From Heterohyrax brucei (lineage: Eukaryota; Chordata; Mammalia; Hyracoidea; Procaviidae): a DNA stretch of 64,000 nt. Where the stretch lies: positions 49,178,351 to 49,242,350 of the forward strand of contig CM053162.1 of assembly GCA_028571685.1 (NCBI GenBank), written 5' to 3'. Position 1 is the first letter of the stretch; each line of letters starts with the position of its first letter. The notes under the pieces were generated by a model, which did no database searches, had not been told where the DNA came from, and saw only the letters and a list, made by a program, of their open reading frames with translations. The position numbers and the translations under genes were made by a program. Below are positions 45,116 to 56,599 of the stretch, piece by piece.

Positions 45116-45265
45116 CTCATGGTGCATTAGTCAAGAGCTGATGATGCTAAACAAAATCTCATAAGTTCACGTCCACCAACCACTACTTGGAAATCCTCTG
45201 AGGCAGTTCTACTCTGTCCTATCAGGTCACTATGAATTGGAATCTACTCAGTGGCAACAGTATTA
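45116..45265 (+). repeat. AfroSINE
   Basis: 'catggtgcattagtcaagag', 'ctgatgatgctaaacaaaat', 'ggcagttctactctgtccta', 'cactatgaattggaatctac'. Followed by TTATTATTATT. Confidence 0.88.
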
Positions 45266-45429
45266 TTATTATTTAATTTAGTATTTTCTACATTAAATAG
45301 CAGGGAAGGCTTGTGCCTCTGCAATATAATTAGACAATTTGGTAAGTATTCATCACAGATCAGGATCTTATTTACAAAGATCCTTGGCAAAGTGGATTAC
45401 TAAACATGCTAGAGATACAAACTAAGTTA

Positions 45430-45602
45430 AAACCCACCGCTGTCAAGTCAGTTCTGACTCATAGTGACCCCATAGTGTTTCTAAGACTGTAAATCTTTGT
45501 GGAATCTGACTGCCACATCTTTTTCCCATGGAGCTGCTGGTGATTTATGAATTGCAGAGCTTTTGGTTAACTATCGATAGCTTCTCAGTATACAGGTGGC
45601 TT
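45430..45602 (-). repeat. AfroSINE, long subtype, minus strand
   Basis: 'ccgctgtcaagtcagttctg', 'taagactgtaaatctttgtg', 'ctgactgccacatctttttc', 'ccatggagctgctggtgatt', then a decayed head. Confidence 0.85.
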
Positions 45603-45604
45603 CC

Positions 45605-46085
45605 ATGACATTAGTACTATGGTGGGGCCTTGGCCAATTTTGTCACATGCCAGAAAAGTCTTGGGCACACTGACTGCTGACTTCTTTCTTCTTTCCACTC
45701 TTGGGTTCCAGGTAGCAAGAGGGAAAGTAACACTCATCCAAAATATGGTTTTGCACTTCGTATTTTCAAAGTAAGGCTTAAATGAAGAGTAAAAGAACTC
45801 ACAACTCTCATCTCACTTCGAATATTTAGAATAAAGCCTTATGGTCAATAGATAAGGTAGTTTCTCTCTCTCTTTCTCATTTTGGTCGGAAGTTTTAATT
45901 TTTTTTTTTGGACTTGAGACAATCTCAGATCCCTAAAATGAGACAAAGTAGATTTTAACTGATTGAGAGTTGGCATCCCTCTGACGTATGATGGTTTGCT
46001 GGTTTTCTAACTTTTTGAGATACTCGCACTGTTTATTCCTATTTTCCACAAATTCCTTCATGCTTAAAGGATGCAGTTTGACTTA
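45605..46085. other. Unassigned sequence
   Basis: A TC-rich tract (45862-45880) and a T run (45898-45908) are present. Otherwise nothing recognised. Confidence 0.4.
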
Positions 46086-46087
46086 CA

Positions 46088-46142
46088 CAAGCAAACCCAC
46101 TGCCGTCAATTCCATTCTGATTCATTGTGACCCTATAGGCAA
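46088..46142 (-). repeat. AfroSINE tail fragment, minus strand
   Basis: Only the tail is present: 'cccactgccgtcaattccat' and 'attgtgaccctatagg'. Cut short before the next SINE. Confidence 0.8.
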
Positions 46143-46165
46143 GTATTACATGTAACTTGGTTACT

Positions 46166-46336
46166 CAAAAAACCCAAACCAAACTCACTTCCACTGAGTT
46201 GATTCCTACTCATAGCAACTCTATAGACAGGTAGAACTGCCTATAAGGTTTCCAAGGGATGCCTGGTAGATTTGAACCACTGACCTTATGGTTAGCAGCT
46301 TCAACATTTAACCACTACGCCGCCAGGGTTTCCACT
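46166..46336 (-). repeat. AfroSINE, minus strand, full length
   Basis: 'caaactcacttccactgagt', 'gattcctactcatagcaact', 'gatttgaaccactgacctta', 'tggttagcagcttcaacatt', 'ccactacgccgccagggttt'. Confidence 0.95.
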
Positions 46337-46384
46337 TGTTTATTAATGGGTTTCAATTTTGTTATAATATTTTAACACTCATAA

Positions 46385-46442
46385 ATTTATGAATTGAATA
46401 CTTACTGATTACCTACAGTGTGCCAGGCACTGTGACAAACAC
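46385..46442 (+). repeat. L2 3' tail fragment
   Basis: 'actgattacctacagtgtgc' and 'caggcactgtgacaaacac' closely follow the L2 end ('attgagcacctactatgtgc'). Confidence 0.6.
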
Positions 46443-46444
46443 TC

Positions 46445-47050
46445 ATTGTTCACAATGCTTTTGCTTATCAATATTTACATTATGCTCTCCAAGCTGGAAG
46501 TTACAAGTTTACATGGTACATTACTGGGAAATGCCTAGCGTGTGTCCACAGGACAGGACCGATCGATGCCGGATCAGCCTCTCTTTACTTGAGTGGCTTT
46601 GCTCCTTTTACCTCCACTATTCACTAAAAACACATGAATGGTTGGCAAATTGGTAAAGGTGGGGCAATCAAATACAAAGTGTATGTCTGAAAACAAATGA
46701 CAGAGGACTCTGTCACAGAAGTGACACGGGAAAAACCTATGCCAGGAACATTTGCCACTTTGTGGTTCTCTGGCTGACAGCTGCAAGAAAGACCGAGAGA
46801 GAAGTTCAATGATGCACCGACTGGAATCAGAAATAATAGGCTCAGTTTCAGAGGTGGGCTCAAGGAGACTCTGGTTCCTGATGTTTAGTTGCTCTTTAGA
46901 GGTGTTGTTATTTGCCGTTGTTGAAGCTAAGAGAAATATTTTAGGTTTAGAGTATCTTACGATCCCAAGGCACTTAGATGATGTTTATATGAAGCAGAAT
47001 GTGTAAGTCATCAGCCAAGGCAATGCTGAGCTCATTTTATCAGTGCACAG
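46445..47050. other. Unassigned sequence
   Basis: No repeat named. Overlapping opposed frames near 46574-47006 are unsupported. Confidence 0.35.
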
Positions 47051-47051
47051 T

Positions 47052-47570
47052 GTCTTATGTGTTGAATAACGTCCTCCCCTCCTAAATATGTATCACCTTG
47101 GCTGGGCCATGAGTCCCAGTATTGTGTTGTTGTGTGCCATTTTGTGATATAATGTGATTACCCTACATGTGATAAATCCTACTCATTATGATGTTAAAGA
47201 GGCAAAGATTAGAGGCAATTATGTTAATAAGGCAGGATTCAATCTAAAGGATTAGGTTGTATCTTGAGTCAGTCTCTTTTGAGATGTAAAAGAAAAAGCA
47301 AATAGAAAGACTCAGGGATGTTATACCAAGAGATAAGAGTCAGGAGAATAACATGTCCTTTGGACCTGGGGTCCATGTGTCAAGGAGTTCCTAGATCAAG
47401 GGAAAGATTGATGATGAAGTCTTTGCCTCAGATCTTACAGAGAGAGAAAGCCTTCTCTCCTAGACGGCACCCTGAATCTGAACTTCTAGCCTCCTAAACT
47501 GTGAGAGAATAGTTTTGTTAAACCCATCCTCTTGTGATATTTCTGTTATACCAGCACTAAATAACTAGGA
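47052..47570 (+). repeat. LTR-like element, plus strand, decayed
   Basis: 'tatgtgttgaataacgtcct', 'ggctgggccatgagtcccag', 'gagatgtaaaagaaaaagca', 'tcctttggacctggggtcca', 'acggcaccctgaatctgaac', 'ataccagcactaaataacta'. Fourth long plus-strand copy of the window's main LTR type. Confidence 0.75.
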
Positions 47571-47574
47571 CTGT

Positions 47575-48335
47575 GTGTAGCTCAGTCTTTGTGAAGCTTA
47601 TATCTCACTGTAAATGTATTTCCCCAAAGTGGCTGATGAGTGCTGATCATGATTATCTGATATAGCCTTTAATTCAGAGTCAAAAAGTCTTAAACATCCA
47701 GAACAAGGTTGGCTGAAATTGTAGGAAAGCTTAGAACAAGGAAAGTAAATGAGGAATATCTTACCTGATTCAGAGGTCAAGAACGAAAGTTATCATGGAT
47801 ATAATCAGTAAGTTAGCAATATGACTTAGACTAGGATTAAATGAGGGCTTTATTCGTTTCCTTTACAGGCAGTGATTGAAAACAGCAGAGACAATGCAGG
47901 TCTGGCTTAAGTTACTGTCCACTGTAAAGAATAAGATCACTCAAAGACTTTGACTTTTAAGTTCTGAGTCATGGTGCATCTGTTGAGCAAATCCATGAAG
48001 CACAGGAGGAAAGGAGGATGAGGCTAGCCTTGCTGGATACTTTCCCATTTCTCATTTATTTTAGTCCAAAATAGATAGACAAGTGCACCCCAGCCAGTTA
48101 GGTGAATTTTGAAGTCTCAACTAAAAGTGAGCTTGAATTTTTGGCTCCGGGATTTAACCACTTAGTAAGGTTGCTTGTTCAGAAACTGACTTCTTGTTGT
48201 TACAATAGCTACAGAGGATTAAAACAACTCACTGAAAATAGTGAGAGAACAACTCAGCATCTCCACTGGGAATCTTATAGAGCTAAAATGTGACTTTGTA
48301 AATATACAATAGAGAACTTCAGGCAGAGTAGAGCC
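47575..48335. other. Unassigned sequence
   Basis: Nothing recognised. Confidence 0.35.
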
Positions 48336-48337
48336 TA

Positions 48338-48542
48338 GAGACCCTGGGTGATGCAAACAGTTGTCACATTCAGCTGCTTACCAGAAGTTTGTAGGTTTGA
48401 GTCCATCCAGAGGTGAAGAAAGCCCTGGCGATTCCCTCCAAAAACTCAGACACTGAAAACCCTACAGAGCACAGTTATGCTGTCAAGCACGTGTAGTCAT
48501 CGTGAGCCAGAGGTGACTCGATGGCAACTGGTTTCCGGTTAT
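48338..48542 (+). repeat. AfroSINE, long subtype
   Basis: 'gaccctgggtgatgcaaaca', 'tttgagtccatccagaggtg', 'tggcgattccctccaaaaac', 'cgtgagccagaggtgactcg', 'atggcaactggtttccgg'. Confidence 0.88.
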
Positions 48543-48544
48543 AC

Positions 48545-48962
48545 AAACATAAGCTGAGTTGGGGTAGACATTGGACTTGATTCTTTGGGATTGGAGATGG
48601 CCAGGATGAAGCAGAAAAGCAAGCTCAGCAGTCTTGCTAAATAGGCAACACCTAGTCCCACCCTCAACCTTCTTCCTTCTCCACTATGCTGGAAAGAGGC
48701 CAAGTTAAGCAGCTAGTCCTGAAACAGAGCGTTTTTGTATAATTTGATGGGTTTCCTCCTAAATTTTACACTGTTGATGTCTTTGTATTCTCAAGGAAAT
48801 AATAGCCACAGTTATTTTCCAAATTTCTTGGTTACCAAGGCTATAGTAACATGACCATAGGACTGAACTCATATTACTTTCAAGAACAGGCAAGGCCAAC
48901 CAGTATATAGCTGGGCAACTAGAGAGAACAGTTGTCATGAAGCTCAGACCAGACCAGGAGTT
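48545..48962. other. Unassigned sequence
   Basis: Nothing recognised. Confidence 0.35.
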
Positions 48963-48964
48963 TA

Positions 48965-49104
48965 TGAAATAAATTCACTTAATAAATATTTATTGACTAT
49001 CTACCAAATACTTGACACTATTCTCAGCACTTGAGATACATTAGTGAGCAAAAATCACAGGAGGAAAATGTTTCTACCTTTCTGGAGCTTATCATATTTA
49101 GTAA
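48965..49104 (+). repeat. L2 3' end
   Basis: 'aatatttattgactatctac', 'tcagcacttgagatacatta', 'gtgagcaaaaatcacaggag', 'tctggagcttatcatattta' follow the L2 3' terminus closely. Confidence 0.75.
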
Positions 49105-49328
49105 GATGTCACTATTGTTGTTGTCAGTTGTTAGTTGTTCTTGAGTCAGTTCCACTCATGGTAACCCCATGTGTGCAGAGGAAAACTGCTCCTTAGAGTT
49201 TTCAAGGCCGTGATCTTTTGGAAGTAGATTGCCAGGTGTGCCTTCTGAGGCACCTCTGGGTATATTTGAACTCCCAATCTTTCAGCAAGTGGTTGTGCTT
49301 TCAACTGTTTGCACCACCCAGGAGTTTC
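49105..49328 (-). repeat. AfroSINE, third subtype, minus strand
   Basis: 'gttcttgagtcagttccact', 'gagttttcaaggccgtgatc', 'ttttggaagtagattgccag', 'gaggcacctctgggtatatt', 'tttgcaccacccaggagttt'. Confidence 0.88.
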
Positions 49329-49529
49329 GACATGTCAATAGAAGCTGATAATATATTTGCGACACTTCAGGAGACAGAGCAAATGTGAGTTACAGGTAAG
49401 AGTCAGGAACCGAGTCCATAGTGGTCCATTCACTCCATGTTGTGCATTTGTACCACGATGTGGCCGCAACTATTCACAGCCACCTCTGGTTTCTGGTTCA
49501 AGAGGAAGAGCAAGTTTAGACAGACTAAA

Positions 49530-49732
49530 AGAATCCAACAAGTCTGGATTAAAATCCTATCTCTATTTTCTCTTAGCTGTGTAGTCTAGCTCAGATAATT
49601 AACCTCTTTGCTTTAGAGTCTTTGTAAACTGCAGAGGAAAATACCTACCTCACCTGCTTGTGATGCCAGTTAGGTAAGAAAATAGAAAATGTTCAGCATA
49701 CAGTAAAAATTCAGTAATTTTATTTTCTGTCT
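49530..49732 (+). repeat. MIR, long copy
   Basis: 'ttagctgtgtagtctagctc', 'agataattaacctctttgct', 'gaaaatacctacctcacctg', 'gcatacagtaaaaattcagt' track MIR from head to tail. Confidence 0.7.
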
Positions 49733-50004
49733 TTAACCACTGACAAACATACTTGTATCTGACAATTGAATAACTTTAATACTTTAGGTTAGAATCTGCC
49801 CTGTTAATTTTTTAACATTTGAGATAAACTTTAGCAGTGAAAGGTTGGACAAATTCTCTAATCATGAATTATTCTCGTCTTCGCTCATTGGTTAAGTTTC
49901 CGTAATACTTACAGAAATTAATTTGTTTTCATCTTTCTGTTTTGGCCACTTTACTGAAGTTTCTGTCATTGGCTCTGTTTTTAGGCTTTTCTGTTCTTTT
50001 TAAA

Positions 50005-50325
50005 GCATGGTGGCTGGTTAAGTGTTAGGCACCTAACCGAAAGATCAGCAGTTCAAATCCACCGGGTGCTCCTTGGAAGGCCTATAAGAAAAGCCCATGC
50101 CGTGAAGTAGATTCCAACTCATAGTAACCCTATCGGTCAGAATAGAACTGTTTCAGAGAGTGTCCAAGGAGTGTCTGACAGATCTGAACTGCCAACCTTT
50201 TGGTTAACACAAGTAGCACTTAACCGCTAGGCCACAGGGAAGCTAGATAGGGTAGTTCTACTTTAACTTAAAGGGTTGCTATGAGTCAGATTTGACTCAA
50301 CAGCAACCGGTTTTCTTAGGTTCTT
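50005..50325 (+). repeat. AfroSINE split by another SINE
   Basis: The left part (50005-50088) reads 'catggtggctggttaagtgt', 'cagcagttcaaatccaccgg', 'gctccttggaaggcctata'. The right part (50244-50325) reads 'tagggtagttctactttaac', 'gctatgagtcagatttgact', 'cagcaaccggtttt'. Together they are one full SINE. Confidence 0.93.
50089..50243 (-). repeat. AfroSINE nested inside an AfroSINE
   Basis: 'gtagattccaactcatagta', 'accctatcggtcagaataga', 'gaactgccaaccttttggtt', 'cttaaccgctaggccacagg'. Opposite orientation to the host SINE. Confidence 0.93.
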
Positions 50326-50705
50326 TTTAAAAGTTTTAAATTTATTTTGTTGTTGCTGAGACTATACTCAGCAAAATGTACATCGATACAACAGGTACAG
50401 CTTAGTGACACTAACTACATTCTTCCAGTTGTACAACCAATCTCACCTTCTTTTTCTAAGTTGTCTATCCTTCCTTAACGTAAGCTCACTGCCCTCCGAG
50501 ATTCCTGTCTCATCTTTCGAATTCCTGTTGTCAATTTGATCTCATATAGACAGTCCTTAAAAGAGGCTAATGCTCAAAGCAGACATTTATTTATCACTAG
50601 TTAAGCTAAACTATTGTTGATTTTAAGAAGACATCAGGAGGGATTTGGGGTTCAAGACTTAAATATTGTCTCAGGACACCCCTTTTCTATCGTTTTGGTC
50701 GATGT
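50326..50705 (-). mobile_element. LINE-1 3' end, afrotherian type, minus strand
   Basis: 'ttgctgagactatactcagc', 'aaaatgtacatcgatacaac', 'gttgtacaaccaatctcacc', 'tcttttgaattcctgttgtc'-like sequence (here 'tcgaattcctgttgtcaatt'), 'ggctaatgctcaaagcagac', 'aagctaaactattgttgatt'. The order fits, from memory, the 3' region of an elephant LINE-1 subfamily. Confidence 0.6.
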
Positions 50706-50707
50706 GC

Positions 50708-50965
50708 TTCTGAGTGGAATGGTTGAAATGAAGCAACTACAAAAAAGTGTGTGTAGAATGTAGAAGGAGACTACGGGTATTTGGTATTCCTAACTACATC
50801 TCTGCTTCTCTGAGAGCAAGACGGTAGTGGGCTATAGGCTTTGAGTTCAGAGCTCAAGCTGCAGGTAAATAAACACTAGCAACTCACAACACTGGTAAGA
50901 CTACTGAATGAATTAATGTCTTCAGCAAATTGGACATTTTGCTTGGTACATTATTTAAAGAAGAA
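50708..50965. other. Short unassigned interval
   Basis: Possibly the decayed continuation of the LINE-1 3' end. No clear match. Confidence 0.3.
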
Positions 50966-50967
50966 AA

Positions 50968-51138
50968 AACAAGGAAAAACAAAACCACTGCCATTGAGTC
51001 GATTCCGACTCATAGCAATCTTACCAACAGAGTAGAAGCACCCCATAAAGTTTCTAAGGAGCTCCCGATAGATTTGAACTGCCAATGTTTTGGTTAGCAG
51101 TCACAGCACTTAAAACCACTACACCACCATAGTTTCCA
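50968..51138 (-). repeat. AfroSINE, minus strand
   Basis: 'ccattgagtcgattccgact', 'catagcaatcttaccaacag', 'gatttgaactgccaatgttt', 'tggttagcagtcacagcact', 'actacaccaccatagtttcc'. An A-rich tract marks the 3' side. Confidence 0.95.
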
Positions 51139-51141
51139 ATA

Positions 51142-52838
51142 CAGGTACTTGAATTTTCTTCCTTCACTCCTGACAATACGATAAAATAAAACTTGGTTTT
51201 ATCTAGAGTGCATGAGTAATTGAGGCAACTTTGAAGATGCACTATTCTTTATTGGGATAGGCAAAAACGTGGTAACTTCAAACTAACACGAGGAGTTTGT
51301 GGAAAAAAAGAGTTATGTTTCAATGATGCTGGTGTCCTTGTGGCTGGAAAGAGGAATTTTTCTTAGGTGGCTGGAACTGGTTGTTCAGATAGATGTATCC
51401 TATTAATGGTGACTTTCTCTAAAGCTCATGATTAATGTAGGCTTTTAAAAATTGTTTTTCTTTGTTTTATGTAAATAGGGTTTTTCTCCAGTATGTCTAG
51501 ATGCTGGTTTTCATTAAATTGGAGAAGAAAGAAGAGGGGAACGGATAGCCTGACAGAGTTGAAGAGCATCAGTAAAAATCACATTTATGTTTTGAGCACG
51601 GCATTTGAAAATGCAATAAATAATAACAAAGAGAGGACTTCTTCCAACGGGAAAATAACAAATATAAACAGTTTTATATTGGTTCCACTGTGGCTTAAGA
51701 TATGATTGTTTTGGAGAAGACAATTTTTATTTTTCTAATCATTAACTCTGTGTATTTTATACAGTTTCACTCCATGAAACACCTTTCTTTTTGCTTTATT
51801 TTTCACCAGTAGTCATTATTTTCCTGGAAGTGCATTTGCTCCTTAATTAATCATACGTTTATTTGCACTCCCTTGGCACTAATTGAAACCTGGACCAGGA
51901 GGCTAATCTGTACTGCGCAAAGTTAATTATGACGTAGTGATGAAACTGCTTTACTTTGGGCCAAAATGTGCTTTTACTGAGCATACTCTTTTCGAATAAT
52001 AGGAACACATCAGTGGTGTAAACGAGATTACTTAGAAATATTGTTTTCAAGTCCTGGAACAATGTTTATTTATTTGCAACAGTTTTGCTCAGTAGAAATA
52101 AGTTTCACTTATTCCTGAGAGCCGATCTCTCAAGAGCCTTCAGATGCAAAAGCATGAATGAATAAACTCTAAGACAAACCTAAGTCATTGTGGGTGTTCT
52201 AATGTCACAAAATGGTATTTCTTCAAAAATATTTCCTTATCTAGATTTTTTTTCCCCCACGGTTTTAGCCTGACCTTCCCCTAGGCTAGTTCAAATAAGT
52301 AAGATTGGTCTGCATTCCTAAATCATTCCTGAATGTTCCAGCTCCCAACTCTGAATCACTGGTGTCTCCCTGGAAGTCTGTATTCTTGTAAGCAGCTTCT
52401 CACCTGAGGCAACAGGTAAGCTCCCTAAGAAGACTGATTATTTAGAGCTCAGAAATAGGATTAGTGTTTTAAATGTGCTTTTAAAAAATGGAAAAGAAAA
52501 CTCTACATTTAAGGCAGTTGTGCTTCTTATAGGAAGGTCAAAGAGTGAGTAGATGATGGGGTGAGTCAGACAAAGAAGAGAGGAGGAAGATTTATGTGCT
52601 CCCTGGTATTTGAAACCAATTTACAATTGGCCCCTGGAGGCCAGGGATTTACATATTTTGTAACTTGAGAAAATGGATGTGAAACTTTTGAGTAAACCTC
52701 AAAAGTGCCTCCGATGAGCTTTCCTGGTCGATAGATTCTGTGATTAATTAAAAAGAAGAAATGAAGACAAAAACCCATTTGATGTTGAACATAGTCTAAT
52801 TAGCCTGAAAGAAAGAGCTATGTGGTTGTCAGTAATTG
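51142..52838. other. Repeat-poor unassigned sequence with candidate regulatory patch
   Basis: About 1.7 kb with no named repeat. The patch 51840-51990 has 'ccttaattaatcat', 'aaagttaattatgacgtag' (overlapping homeodomain-like and CRE-like words) and is AT-rich. Possible conserved non-coding element, by inference only. Confidence 0.35.
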
Positions 52839-52839
52839 T

Positions 52840-52975
52840 GTTTTGGTTAAACACACAAATTCAGCTGTTAGCAGAGCTGTGCAAATTTGGACAAGTTTCT
52901 TAACTCCTCTGTGCCTCAACCATTATAAAAATACAAAACTATGCACTTAGTGATACAAAGGTGGAGAGAAAAAGA
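52840..52975 (+). repeat. MIR fragment
   Basis: 'cagctgttagcagagctgtg', 'tggacaagtttcttaactcc', 'tctgtgcctcaaccattata' follow the MIR head and core. Confidence 0.6.
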
Positions 52976-53061
52976 ATTTGAATTGTGAGGATGGTTTTGT
53001 CTGCCTTTCTCCTCAGTATAAGTTTTTCCTGGGTAAGTGTAAGGTGGAAGCTAGGAATTTG

Positions 53062-53182
53062 CTTCTCCAGTTCAAATCCACCAGGTGTTCCTTGGAAGCC
53101 TCAGAGAGCAGTTCTATTCTTTTTCTATAGGGTTGCTAGGAGTTGGAATTCACTCAGCAGCAATGGGTTTTGTTTGGTTTGA
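53062..53182 (+). repeat. AfroSINE, head truncated
   Basis: 'ccagttcaaatccaccaggt', 'gttccttggaagcctcagag', 'gttgctaggagttggaattc', 'agcagcaatgggttttgttt'. Confidence 0.9.
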
Positions 53183-53184
53183 TT

Positions 53185-55250
53185 TTCGCTTGATCCTCAC
53201 CTCCTTAGGTTCTCCTGTGACATGAGTATCTCCTGTTTAAAGACAGAAGACATACTTAATATAGTAGAATTTGAAATGTGTAAAATGTTGGTTTATCTGA
53301 AATGCAACCCAGCAGTGAGTTAGTTAAACTTGACTGGGTCATAGTTACGGGGAGATGCTTATCTGTCACTAGTGGGTCTTTTATTGCTTAGTAATTTTGA
53401 GCATTTTAATGACAATATAGACTTTGTTTAAAAAAAGAAAAAAACATTTGTTGACTTTGAATTTTACCCCTAGGTAAGATATAAGTCTACTTTCATGGCT
53501 ATCTTAAACCTTTTATACAACTGAGAAAATGTGAACATAAAAATGCGTAATACAGAAGTCATGAATAGCCAGTGCACGTTGATGATGAGTGTTAGAGGGA
53601 TTATTTGGTTACCTGTGCACATACTGGGTATGTCGACCGGACTTTATGCCTTCTGGGACCAGGTAGAATGACTCTTGTGGCCCAGGGGCACATGTCACAA
53701 TGTAAGTTGCAGAGTACTTCTGCTTCCCATTAAGTCTTGTCTACTGTCTCTCATGTCCCATGGCTTACTTATTCCTATGACTATCCAGCCCCAGCATGAT
53801 TTGGAAGTTTTTGCTTCCATTTCTGCCTCTGTGATCACCATCTGGACATGTCTGAGTTTCTCTGAGTTTAGTCCTACATGCTCTTTGGAATCACTCTGAG
53901 TTCTTAGTCCTGTTCCCTCTACTTCTTTGTGCAGGGTGATCTTTTTCCTGATGAGCCTCAGTCCTAAACACCCAAGTTCATTGCTGATCCATCTGGAGGA
54001 CTTACCTTTCTGGTCTGTCCCAGTCATCCTTAAATGGGGTAAGACATAGTTCTCCTGTCTAAGACAAAGGCACCCTGGGGATCAGGAGTTACCTCTATGA
54101 GCTCTTCATAGCTATTGTTCTAATTGTGACCCTGCCCCTGTGTGTGTCTGGGAGAAGGAAAACAGCAGATGTTGAAGGCTGTTTGCCATTGGTTGGACAA
54201 GAAAGACAGCCAGCCAAGCCAAGTGCCGTCAAGCCAGATCCAAGCAGGAAAAAATGAGAAGTCAAGGTCAGAGAGTCAAGGTCAGAAAGTGATAATGGCG
54301 TAAAGATGGGAGAAGTTGTTGAAAACACAGAGGAGCTATGTTGAGACCAAAGAAGCAAACAAAGATCAGAGCACAGACAGCCCTGCTAGGGCACCCAGAG
54401 ACTGATTATTTCTCTGGCAGTAGCTACCTGTTTGAAGGTCTAAATCAACTCTCTTCCCTGTTGATCTTCCTCCTACTTAAAATGGGTGTGCTTGAATCTG
54501 ATGAGGAACTGGTATGGCCACGTGACAGGATGTATTTTCAGATGTGGTGTGGCTCACAGAAAGAAAAGCTCAACCAGTGATGGAATGGTGGAGTCTGAAC
54601 TTGAACCCAGATTTTCTCATGTAATTTATAGCCTCCCCTGGGTAAGGGCAATGGTGACGACGTTGTGTCGAACTTTACCAAATATAGCACCACGTATATT
54701 GAAGCTGGTAATAATGCCCCTAATGTTAGTGTTGATGAAGATAATGCTAATTATGACCATAGAAAAAACACCATTCAGATGAAATGAAATGATACTGCCT
54801 GGATGAGAGAGGAAAATGCTGACATGTAAGATGAATTTGGTAATGAAGCTGAGGACTTATCAGGCCAGAAAACTGCATTCTCTCATTATACAGCCCTTAA
54901 TGACCCACTGATTACTAATATAAAAGAAGAGATACACATATAACCACATGTTTCTGAATGTTTGCATGCAAGAAATGAAACAAGTACACCAGCTTGAGGG
55001 GGTAGCAACAGACGCTGTTTCTTTACGAATGATCACATTTGCTATTTTCCAGCTGGAAAATGACAACTGAAGTGAAAGGGTAAATGATGATTTGACTACA
55101 CTTTTAAAAAAAGGAAAGAGGGGGAAATGCAAAGAAAGCAGGTGGAGTTGGCCAGCTCTAAGGATTGCTAGAGAGAGCCTGGCAGAGGGAATGAATTTAT
55201 TTGGATATGTGTCTTACGCCTTCTTTTGGGACCCAAGATATATTTGATAG
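53185..55250. other. Unassigned sequence
   Basis: About 2 kb, no named repeat apart from a possible MIR word near 54590-54620 ('acttgaacccagattttctc'). Frames up to 110 codons (minus, 53695-54027) are unrecognised. A direct pair 'gtcaaggtcag(a/a)' lies at 54263 and 54279. Confidence 0.35.
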
Positions 55251-55251
55251 C

Positions 55252-55419
55252 AATTCAAAACAAACTCATTGCTGTTGGGTTGATTCTGACTCATGGCAAC
55301 CATATAGGACAGAGTAAAACTGCTCCATAGAATTTCCAAAGAGCACCTGGAGGATCTAAACTGCCGAACTTTCAGTTAGCAAGACATGGCACTTAACCAC
55401 TGTGCCACCTGTGTTTTCA
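55252..55419 (-). repeat. AfroSINE, minus strand
   Basis: 'cattgctgttgggttgattc', 'tgactcatggcaaccatata', 'actttcagttagcaagacat', 'ggcacttaaccactgtgcca'. Confidence 0.92.
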
Positions 55420-55522
55420 AACACAAAGGCACCGCTGTCTAGTCAATTCTGACTCATAGTGACCCTTTAGGTCAGAGTAGAACTGCCCTGTAGTGTTTCT
55501 GTGGAGTGCCTGGCAAAGGTGA
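55420..55522 (-). repeat. AfroSINE, minus strand, head lost
   Basis: 'ccgctgtctagtcaattctg', 'actcatagtgaccctttagg', 'gtggagtgcctggcaaagg'. Ends where the head should begin; directly follows another SINE. Confidence 0.88.
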
Positions 55523-55524
55523 TC

Positions 55525-56158
55525 ACATCTATTCACATAGTCTCGTGTCTTTCACCCAGTAGTTCTTGAGTCTTTGCTTGGGATTGATTTACTCGTATTT
55601 GACACCCAATCTTAAGAAAGCTTTCTGAAATCCTAGCTCATAGCAAATTATAAGCAGCACAGCATAAAAGATGAAGAGGTATTACCTGACCACCTGAAGA
55701 ATCAGGGAAAGAAAAGAAGCAAACAAGCGACAGACACTAAGGATGAAGTAGACCTAAGTGATATGTTGCCCCTGAGTGTGGGGAACTGGCTATGCATTTT
55801 TATAGCTTTTGGTGGCATTACTGATTTATAACTAAGTGAAGGTTCTTTGGGTCAGTCACGTCATCCGAAAATTTAGAGCAACAGACTAGATAATTTCCAA
55901 AGCTTCTCCATCAGGAAAAAAAGAAAAAAAAAAGGAGGGAATGTATTTGGTGCTATCTTTAAAACAAAATCTATTTTCAGAAATGGTTAAAAAAAGTACA
56001 CAACTCTCCACAAAAATAAATGAGTAATTTGGACATTTGAAGCATTTATCTCATCTGTGTGAAAGGTTGTCTACTGGAAGTTCTACATTCTGTGCTGCTG
56101 CCTGTTAAGAAGGCCCTGTTTGGTGTCACCACGTCAACAGCCCTGTCTCCACCAGGTA
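55525..56158. other. Unassigned; A-rich tract
   Basis: A-rich tract at 55915-55933. Nothing else recognised. Confidence 0.4.
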
Positions 56159-56159
56159 T

Positions 56160-56570
56160 CTGTAAGTGACCTTGGGAAGATGCCGCACACTGCAAAACCC
56201 AGTTTTCAAGTCCCCGTTTGTAAGTTAGGGATTGGGATGTCTACCATGCAGGCTGTTCTCAGGGTTAACTGATAGACACAATGTGTGTCAAGTGCTTCGC
56301 TTCCTGCCTAACCAAAAACCAAACCCATTGCCAACAAGTTGATTCTAAGTCCCAGAGAGCTTACAGGACAGAATAGAACTACACATAGATTTTCCAAGGC
56401 TGTAAATCTTTACGGCAGCAGACGGCCACATCTTTCTCCCACTGAGGGACTGGTGGGTGTAAACCACAAACCTTTAGGATAGGAGCCAAGCACTTAAGCA
56501 CTGAGCTGCCAGAGTTCCTTGCTTCCTGCCTAGAACATAATAGGAAATGTTCAACAGACTTTATTATTGT
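56160..56570 (+). repeat. MIR split by a SINE
   Basis: Left part: 'gtaagtgaccttgggaagat', 'gtttgtaagttagggattgg', 'gtgtcaagtgcttcgc'. Right part: 'ctagaacataataggaaatg'. Together they give the MIR order with 'agtgcttcctgcctagaacataataggaa' broken by the SINE (host words rejoined here only to show continuity). Confidence 0.65.
56311..56519 (-). repeat. AfroSINE, long subtype, with 12-bp target duplication
   Basis: 'aacccattgccaacaagttg', 'ggctgtaaatctttacggca', 'gcagacggccacatctttct', 'gagccaagcacttaagcact'. The word gcttcctgccta stands at both edges, 56299-56310 and 56520-56531, a perfect target-site duplication. Confidence 0.97.
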
Positions 56571-56599
56571 TTTAACAACAATCACAGCAAGCTATTTTT

